Positions 1-6,508 of a stretch of 10,752 bases of DNA are shown piece by piece. Position 1 is the first letter of the stretch. Each line of letters opens with the position of its first letter. Under the pieces are notes generated by a model. It was not told the origin of the DNA. It made no database searches and saw only the letters and a list, made by a program, of their open reading frames with translations. This stretch comes from CAZYAK01 sp964645935 (lineage in GTDB: Bacteria; Patescibacteriota; Gracilibacteria; Peribacterales; Peribacteraceae). The stretch spans positions 1 through 10,752 of the forward strand of contig CAZYAK010000056.1 of NCBI GenBank assembly GCA_964645935.1, in the 5' to 3' direction. The position numbers were made by a program, and so were the translations under genes.

Positions 1-461
1 GCCTTGTTGAGTGTCCCAAAAAACGCGAGGGCCTTTTTGTCCTTCCTAAGCTCCATGAGAAAATCCTCCGGGATCTCCATGGCGGAAGATGGCGCGTACG
101 CACGGTCCCACCGACCGTCTTTCTTGGCGGCCTCCACGTGCGCGAGGCCCGCGGGGCGCATCCTCCCCTCCCGGATGAGGCGGACGACGTGCCCGGTGTT
201 GCGCTTGGACCAGATGCTCTTCCCACGCCGCGGCGTGAAGCGCTGCGTCCACGAATCGGCGTCATGCGCGTGCTTGAGCCCGTCGATCCACCCGTGGCAG
301 AGCGCCACATCCAGCGCCTCGTCGTACGTGACGGTCTTCCGGCCCGACGCCTTCTTGAAGATGCGCAGCCACACCCCCGGTGAAACGTTCCCCTGCTTCA
401 CCAGCCACGCCTCCCAGGCGGCGGGGGTGGCGAAGGATTTGATGGGGAGATCGGAGAGCAT
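1..461 (-). CDS. YdeI/OmpD-associated (OmdA) family protein, 3' end cut by window edge
   Basis: Translating the minus strand from ATG at 461 gives 153 codons with no stop, so the gene continues past base 1. The protein begins MLSDLPIKSFATPAAWEAWL and carries the hallmarks of the YdeI/OmpD-associated family: WLRIFKK (31-37), YDEALDVALCHGWIDG (46-61), RFTPRRGKSIWSKRN (74-88), GRMRPAGLAHVEAAKKDGRWDRAY (99-122) and the PEDF helix near 131. Family members are usually about 190-200 residues, so roughly 40 C-terminal residues are missing. It is a small cytosolic protein with no signal peptide or membrane segment seen. In Salmonella, YdeI/OmdA is linked to resistance to cationic peptides; the biochemical activity is unknown, so no function is assigned here. 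The start is supported by a -10 box ending six bases upstream. It is on the same strand as the exporter operon but 546 bases away, so probably transcribed separately. Confidence 0.93.
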   Translation of the reverse strand, partial: MLSDLPIKSFATPAAWEAWLVKQGNVSPGVWLRIFKKASGRKTVTYDEALDVALCHGWIDGLKHAHDADSWTQRFTPRRGKSIWSKRNTGHVVRLIREGRMRPAGLAHVEAAKKDGRWDRAYAPSSAMEIPEDFLMELRKDKKALAFFGTLNK

Positions 462-478
462 GGGACGAGTATACGACC
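462..478 (-). promoter_or_regulatory. Putative leaderless promoter of the YdeI-family gene
   Basis: On the minus strand TATACT (473-468) is followed by six bases and then the ATG at 461, so transcription would start at or within a base or two of the start codon. No clear -35 hexamer is seen at 16-18 bases. The 13-mer GGTCGTATACTCG (478-466) recurs exactly at 6490-6502 in front of another gene. Confidence 0.6.
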
Positions 479-585
479 GCCGGCCGTCGACGCCCGCATG
501 ACGGCGATCTGGGCGGCCGCGACCAAACACACACATACCCAGCCGCACTGGTCCCGCGGTGCGGACTGGCCAGAGAGATGACTGC

Positions 586-626
586 ATTGATCGCCGCCCG
601 CAGGTCGAAGACCTGCGGCTGGGGTA
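586..626. repeat. Hairpin repeat, copy 1
   Basis: The core is ATTGATCGCC-G-CCCGC, a variable hairpin, then GCGGCTGGGGTA. CCGCAGGTC (598-606) and GACCTGCGG (610-618) form a perfect 9-bp stem with a GAA loop. Copy 2 lies 99 bases downstream in the same orientation with the same flanks but a different stem sequence. It looks like a dispersed palindromic repeat family; the class is not recognised with certainty. Confidence 0.7.
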
Positions 627-684
627 TGGGAAGGGCTGACCCGGGAGGGAGCAATGGGAATGTATGCTGTCCGGTTGAAGCCGG

Positions 685-726
685 ATTGATCGCCACCCGC
701 GGAGCGGGACCCCCGCGGCTGGGGTA
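685..726. repeat. Hairpin repeat, copy 2
   Basis: It shares ATTGATCGCC-A-CCCGC and GCGGCTGGGGTA with copy 1. The centre differs: CCGCGG (697-702) can pair with CCGCGG (713-718), and CCCGC (696-700) can alternatively pair with GCGGG (704-708). The outer CCGC/GCGG pairing is kept, while the inner stem is less perfect than in copy 1. Confidence 0.65.
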
Positions 727-900
727 CTTGGATGTAGCGCGCTTCTTCAGCCGTATCGCAAGGCAGCCGAGTCGAACTATCCCCGTCTCTACGCTGACAC
801 GTTTTGCACCGGGGTGGGTCAGGAAGGTGAGGGAGGTGTCTCTCTGGGGACCTTCGTCGGTCGGGAGGGGGAAAGGAAATCCCTCCGGGGACTGCGCTGC

Positions 901-926
901 AAGCCTCGGCTCGACGCCGAGGGCTT
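901..926. terminator. Strong hairpin downstream of the exporter operon, possible terminator
   Basis: AAGCCTCGGC (901-910) pairs with GCCGAGGGCTT (916-926) as a 10-bp stem with one bulged G and the loop TCGAC. On the minus strand it lies about 80 bases past the stop of the second exporter gene at 1008. There is no T-tract on either side, so intrinsic termination is not proven; it could instead mark the mRNA 3' end. Confidence 0.4.
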
Positions 927-1007
927 TCTGCTGGGAGCCGGACAAGGTTTCCTACCTCCTCCTGCTACTCACCGCGGCAGAAACTTCACGAGAAGAATGG
1001 ATGTACT

Positions 1008-2777
1008 TCAGCTGTCCCGCTTCCCCTGCAGCAGCATCTCCACCGCGTGATCCAGCGATCCCGCGCGGATGACCTCGCCCGCGTTCACGAAGTAGATCTC
1101 GTCCGCGTTCTCGATGGTGTTGAGGCGGTGCGCGATCACCACCTTCGTGGTCGTGGCCGGGAGCTTCCGGAGGATGTCTTCCAGCAGCTTCTCCGTGACG
1201 GTGTCGATGTTGGCCGTGGCCTCGTCCAGGATGAGAAGGTCGGGATGCCGCAGCACCGCGCGCATGAAGGCGATGAGCTGCTTCTGTCCCAGGCTCATGC
1301 CCTCCGCGGAGCTGGAAACCTTGGTGTCCAGGCCGGATTCGAAGCGAGAGAGGAGCGTGCCGAGGCCCTCCTTCTCCATGAGCGCGGCGAGGTCGGCGTT
1401 GGAGATGGCCGCGTAGTCGTCGTTGCCGTAGAGGATGTTGTCGCGCACCGTGCCCGTGAAGAGGAACGGCTCCTGCAGGATGAAGCCGATGCGCCGCGCG
1501 CGCACGGCATCGTCGTACGAGCGGATGTCCCGGCCGTCCAGGAGGACCTTGCCCGCGGTGGGATCGAAGAGGCGCGCCATGAGCGAGGCCGAGGTGGTCT
1601 TGCCGCCGCCCGTGGGGCCCACGAGCGCGTAGGTCTTGCCGCGCTCCAACGTGAGGTTCACGCCGTGCAGCACCTCCATGCCGCTGGGGTAGGCGAAGCG
1701 GACGTCCCGGAACTCCAGCAGGGGCGCCGGGGCGCCGGAAGCCTCCTGCGTGACGCGCGCCATGTCCGAGGTGAGGCCGAGGATCACCGCGATGCGGTCC
1801 CATCCGGCCATGGCCGTCTGGAACGTGGCCCAGATCATGGCCATGTGCCGCAGCGGGTCGTAGAAGCGCGTGACGTAGGCGAGGTAGCTGATGAGGAGAC
1901 CGACCGTGAACTGGCCGCCAGCCGTGAGCCACACGCCGTACGCGAGCACCGCGAACTGGCCCGCGGTGGCGGCCAGGCCGTACACCGGGAGGAACACGTT
2001 GTTGGCGATGCCGGCCCGCACGGATGCCCGGTAATTGATCTCGTTGGCCTCCGAGAATCTGCCTCTAAAGTAGTCGCGACGGTTGAAGGCGACGATCACC
2101 TTGAAGTTGTCCAGGCTCTCCTGGATCTCGGCGCTCAGACCACCGGTGGTCTGAAGGCTCCTGGCGTTGGCGCGCTTCACCCAGGGCGACAGCGCCCGCG
2201 TGAAGAAGAAGATGCCGGCGGCGGGCGCGAGGGCGGCCAGGCCGAGGCGCCAGTTGATGACGAGCAGGAAGACCGCGGCGCCCAGGATGATGAAGGCGTT
2301 GCCGATGAACTGCATCAGCGACTGCGAGAAGAACTGGTTGAGCTTGTCCGTGTCGTTGTTGATGCGGGAGATGAGGTCCCCCGCCTTGTTCTGATTGAAG
2401 AACGCGACGGGCAGGTCCTGCAGTTTCTGGAACACGCTGTTGCGGAGCGTGAAGAGCAGCCGCTGGCCGACCCCTCCCATGACAGCGGTCTGCACGTAGC
2501 CGGCGCCGAGCGCGAGCGCGTACACCAGCACGAGGATCCCGGCGTAGCCGAACACGGCGCCGTAGTCGCCCGGGATCACGCCGGTGTCGATGGCGCGGCC
2601 CACCAGGATGGGCCCGGCGAGGTTCAACAGCGAGTTGGCCAGGATCGCCGCGAAGGCGACCGCGACGTTCCCACCCTCGCCCTTGAGGAAGGGCCGGAGC
2701 GAGGCGAAGGTCGCCAACGGGGAGGCCTGCTTCCTGGCCTGCTCGGTTTCGCCGATGGCGGAGAGGGAGTAGCTCAT
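1008..2777 (-). CDS. ABC exporter half-transporter, catalytic subunit (TM288-like)
   Basis: This 589-residue protein has the usual length of an exporter half: an N-terminal six-helix membrane domain (about 25-330) and a C-terminal ATPase domain (about 353-585). Visible motifs are Walker A GPTGGGKT (387-394), Q-loop Q435, Walker B LLILDE (514-519) with catalytic E519, D-loop ANID and H-loop H550 in IAHRLNTI. The signature is changed: MSLGQ (494-498) rather than LSGGQ. Canonical Walker B and H-loop with a degenerate signature is the pattern of the TM288 side of heterodimeric exporters, and EGMSLGQKQLIAFMRA resembles the TM288 stretch. It should act in the cytoplasmic membrane with the subunit encoded just upstream. 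Its ATG overlaps that gene's TGA as ATGA, indicating translational coupling; no Shine-Dalgarno is seen. Substrate cannot be told from sequence; drugs or lipids are typical of the family. Confidence 0.95.
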   Translation of the reverse strand: MSYSLSAIGETEQARKQASPLATFASLRPFLKGEGGNVAVAFAAILANSLLNLAGPILVGRAIDTGVIPGDYGAVFGYAGILVLVYALALGAGYVQTAVMGGVGQRLLFTLRNSVFQKLQDLPVAFFNQNKAGDLISRINNDTDKLNQFFSQSLMQFIGNAFIILGAAVFLLVINWRLGLAALAPAAGIFFFTRALSPWVKRANARSLQTTGGLSAEIQESLDNFKVIVAFNRRDYFRGRFSEANEINYRASVRAGIANNVFLPVYGLAATAGQFAVLAYGVWLTAGGQFTVGLLISYLAYVTRFYDPLRHMAMIWATFQTAMAGWDRIAVILGLTSDMARVTQEASGAPAPLLEFRDVRFAYPSGMEVLHGVNLTLERGKTYALVGPTGGGKTTSASLMARLFDPTAGKVLLDGRDIRSYDDAVRARRIGFILQEPFLFTGTVRDNILYGNDDYAAISNADLAALMEKEGLGTLLSRFESGLDTKVSSSAEGMSLGQKQLIAFMRAVLRHPDLLILDEATANIDTVTEKLLEDILRKLPATTTKVVIAHRLNTIENADEIYFVNAGEVIRAGSLDHAVEMLLQGKRDS

Positions 2778-4540
2778 GGCTGGGGGCGGTCGTAGGCATT
2801 CGTGCTGCGCTGGGACTGGAAGATCTGGACATACTCGGGCGAAGTGGACATCAGCTCCGCGTGCGTGCCGCGGGCGAGCAACTCGCCTTCCATGAGGAGG
2901 AGGATCTGGTCGTAGTCCTCCACGGAGCCGATCTTCTGCGTGACGGAAATGAGCGTGATACCGGGGTAGAGGCGCGCGACGTTGCCGAGGATCGTGGACT
3001 CGGTCTTCTGGTCCACGCGCGCCGTGAAGTCATCCAGGAGGAGCACCTTGGGATCGAGCGCCAGCGCGCGGGCCAGCATAAGGCGCTGCTTCTGACCGCC
3101 CGACAGGCTGGTGCCGCGCTCGGAGACGACGGTCTGCAGACCCTCAGGGAGCGAGGCGATGAGGTCACTCAGCTCCGCGGCCTCGATGGCCTTCTTCATT
3201 GCCTCCTCCGTGACGCCGGTGTTGAAGGCGATGTTCTCCCGCAACGTCATATTGAAGGTGACGCTGTCTTGGAATACGAAGCCCACCTGCGCGTGCAGGG
3301 CCTCGGGGGCGTAGGCGGAAAGCGGTCGACCGTCATAGAAGACCTCGCCTGATGTCGGCCGTATCAGGCCCGTAATAACCGAGAGTAGCTGCGTCTTGCC
3401 CGCGGCCGTGGGCCCGATAATGGCCGTGCGGGTGCCCGCGGGGACGAAGAACGACACCTCCTTCACGGCAAACTTCTCGCCATACCGCACGACGAGATCG
3501 CGTACCTCCACGTCGCCGCGGAGCCGCGCGGTCTCGGTACCGGTGACGGGCGGCTCGGGACGCGTGAGAACGGCGGACACGCGGGCGTACGAGGCTCCGG
3601 CGCGGGCCATGAGGCCGCTGATGAAGCCGAGGACGAGGATGGGGAAGATGAGCAGTCCCAGGTACGTCTGGAACGCCGCAAATTCGCCAAGCGTGAGCGA
3701 TCCCCCGATAACGAAGCGTCCTCCGAGCAGGAGCAGCACCACGATGGTGAGATTGGAAACGAGCGTGACCACCGGAATGAGCGCCGCGAACAGCTTGAGG
3801 ATGGACATGCCCACGCCCATGGCGCCGGTGTTGGCCTCCAGGAACTTCACGCGCTCGCGGTCCTGCGAGTGCAGCACGCGGATGAGCGCGGAGGCCAGGA
3901 TGCTCTCGTTGATGACCTTGTTGAGCCAGTCGATGATCTCCTGGCCCCTGACGAAGAGCGCGCGGACCTTGCGCAGCACCAGGAAGAACGTGACGCCGAT
4001 GATGGGCATGAGCGCCAGCACGGCCAGCGCCAGCCGCCAGTCGATGAGGAGCAGCAACGTGCTCGCACCGACGATGACACACATCGAGGCGACCAGCTGA
4101 ACGATGGCCTGCGCCACGAAGAGCTTGATGGCGTCGATGTCGGAGGTGAGGTTGGTCAGGAGCTTTCCCGGTGTCAGCTCCTGCACATCGGCGTAGCCCT
4201 GGCGGGAGATGGCGGCGGCCAAGTCGCGGCGGAGATCCCGCGCCACGCGCTCCGACGCGGAGTTCTGCACGATGCTCTGCAAATACGTGAGTACGAAGAT
4301 CAGCCCACCGGCGACGCAAAACTGCAGAAGGACGGCGTTGATGTTAAAGGCGTCCATGGAGAATGCGTCGATTCCATGAGAGATGATGAGCGGGATCCAG
4401 AGCGCGAGAGCGTTGGTGGCGACGCCGAGCACGATGAGCAGCGCGACGAGCCCGCGGTAGGGGCCGAGGAGCGAGAAGAGGCTAGGACTCTTGGGGGGCG
4501 GTGTGGGGTTGCCTGGGGGTGCGGTAGAGGTGGTGCTCAC
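2774..4540 (-). CDS. ABC exporter half-transporter, degenerate-site subunit (TM287-like)
   Basis: From GTG at 4540 the protein has 588 residues: a Pro-rich N-terminus (8-19), a six-helix membrane domain (about 28-325) and an ATPase domain (about 342-575). Walker A is GPTAAGKT (376-383), the Q-loop is Q424, and the signature LSGGQ (479-483) is canonical. Walker B reads VLLLDD (499-504), with D504 replacing the catalytic glutamate, and the H-loop position is Q535 in SVTQKIG, not histidine. The same two substitutions (LDD and TQK) define TM287-type subunits of heterodimeric exporters. The frame stays open upstream to 5134, but that part is the shadow of the marR gene. The GTG overlaps the marR TGA as GTGA, which decides the start. 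It probably pairs with the next gene, supplying the good signature motif to the partner's catalytic site. Confidence 0.94.
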   Translation of the reverse strand: MSTTSTAPPGNPTPPPKSPSLFSLLGPYRGLVALLIVLGVATNALALWIPLIISHGIDAFSMDAFNINAVLLQFCVAGGLIFVLTYLQSIVQNSASERVARDLRRDLAAAISRQGYADVQELTPGKLLTNLTSDIDAIKLFVAQAIVQLVASMCVIVGASTLLLLIDWRLALAVLALMPIIGVTFFLVLRKVRALFVRGQEIIDWLNKVINESILASALIRVLHSQDRERVKFLEANTGAMGVGMSILKLFAALIPVVTLVSNLTIVVLLLLGGRFVIGGSLTLGEFAAFQTYLGLLIFPILVLGFISGLMARAGASYARVSAVLTRPEPPVTGTETARLRGDVEVRDLVVRYGEKFAVKEVSFFVPAGTRTAIIGPTAAGKTQLLSVITGLIRPTSGEVFYDGRPLSAYAPEALHAQVGFVFQDSVTFNMTLRENIAFNTGVTEEAMKKAIEAAELSDLIASLPEGLQTVVSERGTSLSGGQKQRLMLARALALDPKVLLLDDFTARVDQKTESTILGNVARLYPGITLISVTQKIGSVEDYDQILLLMEGELLARGTHAELMSTSPEYVQIFQSQRSTNAYDRPQP

Positions 4541-4995
4541 GCGTGTAGGCAGGAGAGGATCTTGCGCTGGAGGGCGGCGAGCTGCTTGAGCTCGGCGTCC
4601 GTGAGCGGCTTGAGGACCTGGGAGAGTGAGCGGAGGCGTTCCTTGCGCGCCTTGGCGAGCACGGTGAGGCCGGAAGGGGTGACGGTGAGGCGGATCTTGC
4701 GGCGGTCCTTGGCGTCCTCCTCGCGGACCAGGAGCCCGGCGTCCACGAGGCCGTCCACGAGCTGGGTGGCGGCGCTGGGCGACATGCGGAACTCCGCCGC
4801 CACCTCCTTGATGCCGGTGAGGCCCGCCTTGACGATGGCCACGAGCACGCCCATCTGCGCCGGCGTGGCGCAGAGGCCCGGGGCGAGGGGCTTGGCATGG
4901 AACACGCGGCGCATGTAGGTCATGCTCTCCATCACCGCGATGACGAGGTTGGCGCGGGAGGGCGTGGGGCCGGACTTGTTGAGTCGCTTCATCAT
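4537..4995 (-). CDS. MarR-family transcriptional regulator
   Basis: This 152-residue protein has the MarR layout: an N-terminal dimerisation helix (about 12-36), then the winged helix-turn-helix with TPAQMGVLVAI (44-54), GIKEVAAEFRMSPSAATQLV (61-80, recognition helix about 72-87), the wing with DRRK (97-100) and LTVTPSG (103-109), and C-terminal helices about 111-150. It should bind DNA as a dimer. As first gene of an operon with two exporter genes, it most likely represses the operon and is released by an exported or related ligand; that role is inferred from context. I start at ATG 4995 (ATGATGAAG; 4992 also possible) rather than a codon at 5022, because the upstream start lies inside the promoter. 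The only cysteines are Cys42 and Cys149, so there is no obvious redox sensor pair. The stop overlaps the next gene's GTG. Confidence 0.92.
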   Translation of the reverse strand: MMKRLNKSGPTPSRANLVIAVMESMTYMRRVFHAKPLAPGLCATPAQMGVLVAIVKAGLTGIKEVAAEFRMSPSAATQLVDGLVDAGLLVREEDAKDRRKIRLTVTPSGLTVLAKARKERLRSLSQVLKPLTDAELKQLAALQRKILSCLHA

Positions 4996-5006
4996 AAAGG
5001 TGCTTA

Positions 5007-5035
5007 ACGATATACAGTGCAACGGACAGGGTCAA
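5007..5035 (-). promoter_or_regulatory. Putative promoter of the marR-exporter operon
   Basis: On the minus strand TTGACC (5035-5030) resembles a -35 box. It is followed after 17 bases by TATCGT (5012-5007), or after 15 bases by TATATC (5014-5009). Transcription would begin about 0-10 bases before the ATG at 4995, giving almost no leader. I found no convincing MarR palindrome here. Confidence 0.5.
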
Positions 5036-5050
5036 CCCCGGCTGGGTGAA

Positions 5051-5183
5051 GAAACAGGAACCAAGGAACCAAGAGACAAGCAGGGTCTGAAGGGGGCAAG
5101 AACGCGAAGATGACGTCTTGTGCCATTCAAGCATTCGCTCCTTTGGCCTTGCTTGGCTCTTGATTCTTTTCTCTTGGCTCTTT
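5051..5183. repeat. Imperfect inverted repeat in the divergent intergenic region
   Basis: The left arm AACCAAGAGACAAGCAGGG (5067-5085) matches the reverse complement of CCTTGCTTGGCTCTTGATT (5147-5165) at about 16 of 19 positions. Each arm is extended by further short AACCAAG-like or CTTGGCTCTT units (5051-5066 and 5173-5183). The left side is purine-rich and the right side pyrimidine-rich; the loop includes AAGATGACGTCTT (5106-5118). Base composition differs from the flanking genes. Confidence 0.55.
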
Positions 5184-5198
5184 CTCCTCCCCCGAAGC

Positions 5199-5214
5199 TG
5201 CTAGTCTGCCGCCG
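5199..5214 (+). promoter_or_regulatory. Putative extended -10, leaderless promoter of the flavoprotein gene
   Basis: TGC followed by TAGTCT (5199-5207) matches the extended -10 pattern TGn-TAnnnT. Seven bases separate it from the ATG at 5215, so the mRNA would start near the start codon. No -35 at proper spacing is seen; TTGGCT at 5174-5179 is about 22 bases away. Confidence 0.45.
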
Positions 5215-6468
5215 ATGGATCGCGCATCCCCTCCCTTCGACGTCGCCGTCATCGGCGGCGGTCCCGCCGGCATGATGGCCGCCGCCCGTGCAGCAGAGCT
5301 GGGGGTACGCGTCGTGCTCCTGGAGAAGAATCCGTTTTTGGGCAAAAAGCTCCTCATCACCGGCGGCGGGAGGTGCAACATCCTCAACGCGGAGTGGGAC
5401 GCGCACCTGTTGGCCGCCAAATACGGGCCCAAGGGCAAGGCGCTGCTCTCGCCCTTCGCGCGGCACGACGCCAGATCCTCGTGGGAGTTCTTCGAGTCCC
5501 GCGGACTCGGCCTGATGGTGGAAGCTGAGAAGCGTGCGTTCCCACGGAGCCAGAAGGCCGAGGACGTGCGTAATCTCCTGCAACGGGCCATGCAGAAGCA
5601 CGGCGTGGAAGTGCGGACGGGCGTCACGGTACAGGGACTCAGCGCCGAGGACGGCCGCGTCACGGCGGTGCGCACGGACACGGGCGACGTCGTCGCGACG
5701 TCCTACATTCTTGCCACCGGCGGCACCTCTCGCCCCGAGACGGGCTCCACAGGCGACGGCTTCCGTTGGATGCGAGAACTGGGGCACGAGGTAGCCGATC
5801 CCGATCCTGCTCTGGTACCCGTGACACTCGCGGAGACGTGGCTGGCCGACGTAGCGGGCATCAGCCTGAGGGGCGTGAAGCTCGTGTCGTGGAGCGACGG
5901 AAAGCGTCTGGACGCGCGCGTGGGCAAGATGCTCTTCACGCACGAAGGACTGAGCGGCCCGCTTGTCCTTAACATGAGCAAGAGCATCGGCGAGGCCTTG
6001 AAGACCGGGCCCGTCACGCTCGCGCTCGACCTCTTCCCCAAGATGGACCCCGGCGCGTTGGACGATCACCTGCTGACGATCTTCGAACACGGGAAGAATA
6101 GGATGATCAAAAACCACGTGGGTGAGATCACGCAGCCGCGCCTTGCGCACCTCCTTCTGCGCCTTGCAGGCATCGACGGCGACACCCCGCTGCGCCAGCT
6201 CACCCGCGAGCAGCGTCTTGCGTTTGGCGAGTTGCTCAAGGCTCTCCCCCTGCGCGTCAAGGCGCTGATGGGCGCGGAGAAGGCTATCGTCGCCGGCGGC
6301 GGCGTCTCCCTCAAAGACGTAGACTTCAAGACGATGCGGTCCAAAAAACTCGCAAACCTCCATTTTGCCGGCGACATCCTGGATTTCGACCGCCCATCCG
6401 GTGGCTTTAGCCTCCAGATCTGCTGGAGTACGGGATGGGTGGCGGGGACGGCGTCTGCAAGCGGCTAA
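5215..6468 (+). CDS. HI0933/YhiN-family FAD-binding flavoprotein (putative NAD(P)/FAD-dependent oxidoreductase)
   Basis: This 417-residue protein is of typical length for the HI0933/YhiN family. The N-terminal Rossmann motif IGGGPAGMMAA (13-23) is followed by the FAD-ribose glutamate E37. Family hallmarks follow: FLGKKLLITGGGRCNI (41-56), a second dinucleotide element ILATGGTSRPETG (165-177), FTHEGLSGP (241-249), and the C-terminal AGGGVSLKDVD (360-370) and AGDILDFDRPSGGFSLQ (385-401) with CWSTGWVAG. The FAD-binding fold is clear. The substrate is not: members are often labelled aminoacetone oxidases, but this is poorly supported, so I leave it open. It is cytosolic with no signal peptide. 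It diverges from the marR operon; 219 bases separate the start codons. The start at 5215 fits the family N-terminus and the -10 box seven bases upstream. It is probably monocistronic, since a separate promoter precedes the next gene. Confidence 0.95.
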   Translation: MDRASPPFDVAVIGGGPAGMMAAARAAELGVRVVLLEKNPFLGKKLLITGGGRCNILNAEWDAHLLAAKYGPKGKALLSPFARHDARSSWEFFESRGLGLMVEAEKRAFPRSQKAEDVRNLLQRAMQKHGVEVRTGVTVQGLSAEDGRVTAVRTDTGDVVATSYILATGGTSRPETGSTGDGFRWMRELGHEVADPDPALVPVTLAETWLADVAGISLRGVKLVSWSDGKRLDARVGKMLFTHEGLSGPLVLNMSKSIGEALKTGPVTLALDLFPKMDPGALDDHLLTIFEHGKNRMIKNHVGEITQPRLAHLLLRLAGIDGDTPLRQLTREQRLAFGELLKALPLRVKALMGAEKAIVAGGGVSLKDVDFKTMRSKKLANLHFAGDILDFDRPSGGFSLQICWSTGWVAGTASASG

Positions 6469-6472
6469 ACGC

Positions 6473-6502
6473 TTGCCTGCATGCCAGGGGGTCGTATACT
6501 CG
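6473..6502 (+). promoter_or_regulatory. Putative sigma70-type promoter of the unknown gene
   Basis: TTGCCT (6473-6478), a 16-base spacer and TATACT (6495-6500) form a good promoter. The predicted start site falls about 6506-6508, next to the ATG at 6509, so the message should be leaderless. The 13-mer GGTCGTATACTCG (6490-6502) is identical to that in front of the YdeI-family gene. The -35 overlaps the first bases after the flavoprotein stop. Confidence 0.65.
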
Positions 6503-6508
6503 GCCACC

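Larger units (their letters stand above)
462..1007. other. 546-base gene-free stretch with hairpins and a G-rich tract
   Basis: Open frames here (for example 578-1072 plus and 262-945 minus) have low-complexity, non-protein-like translations, overlap real genes and run through hairpin repeats, so I call none. Contents seen: a CCGCAC/GTGCGG hairpin (543-548 with 559-564), two copies of a hairpin repeat (586-626 and 685-726), a small TCCGG/CCGGA hairpin (670-685), a G-rich stretch (about 811-870) and a strong hairpin (901-926). I see no tRNA cloverleaf, RNase P, tmRNA or SRP RNA signature. It lies downstream of the exporter operon and upstream of the YdeI-family gene. Confidence 0.6.

Noticed and set aside
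762..790. T-arm-like GTTCGACTC on the minus strand, possible tRNA
   Set aside because: The flanking bases do not form a T-stem, and no D-arm, anticodon arm or acceptor pairing is found.
578..1072. 164-codon open frame on the plus strand and a 227-codon frame on the minus strand (262-945)
   Set aside because: Both translate hairpin repeats and low-complexity GC-rich sequence, overlap real genes antisense or out of frame, and show no domain-like pattern.
1047..2795. Long open frame on the plus strand opposite the second exporter gene
   Set aside because: It is the antisense shadow of a clear ABC transporter; the composition is dominated by Arg, Glu, Gly, Val and His typical of GC-rich shadow frames.
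4996..5022. MarR operator palindrome around the -10 box
   Set aside because: Only TGC/GCA and the central TATA match; the half-sites do not form a convincing inverted repeat.
4541..5134. N-terminal extension of the first exporter half giving a 786-residue protein
   Set aside because: The extension is the marR gene read in another frame, with Pro/Arg/His-rich nonsense. The GTG at 4540 overlaps the marR stop and begins a normal-length exporter half.
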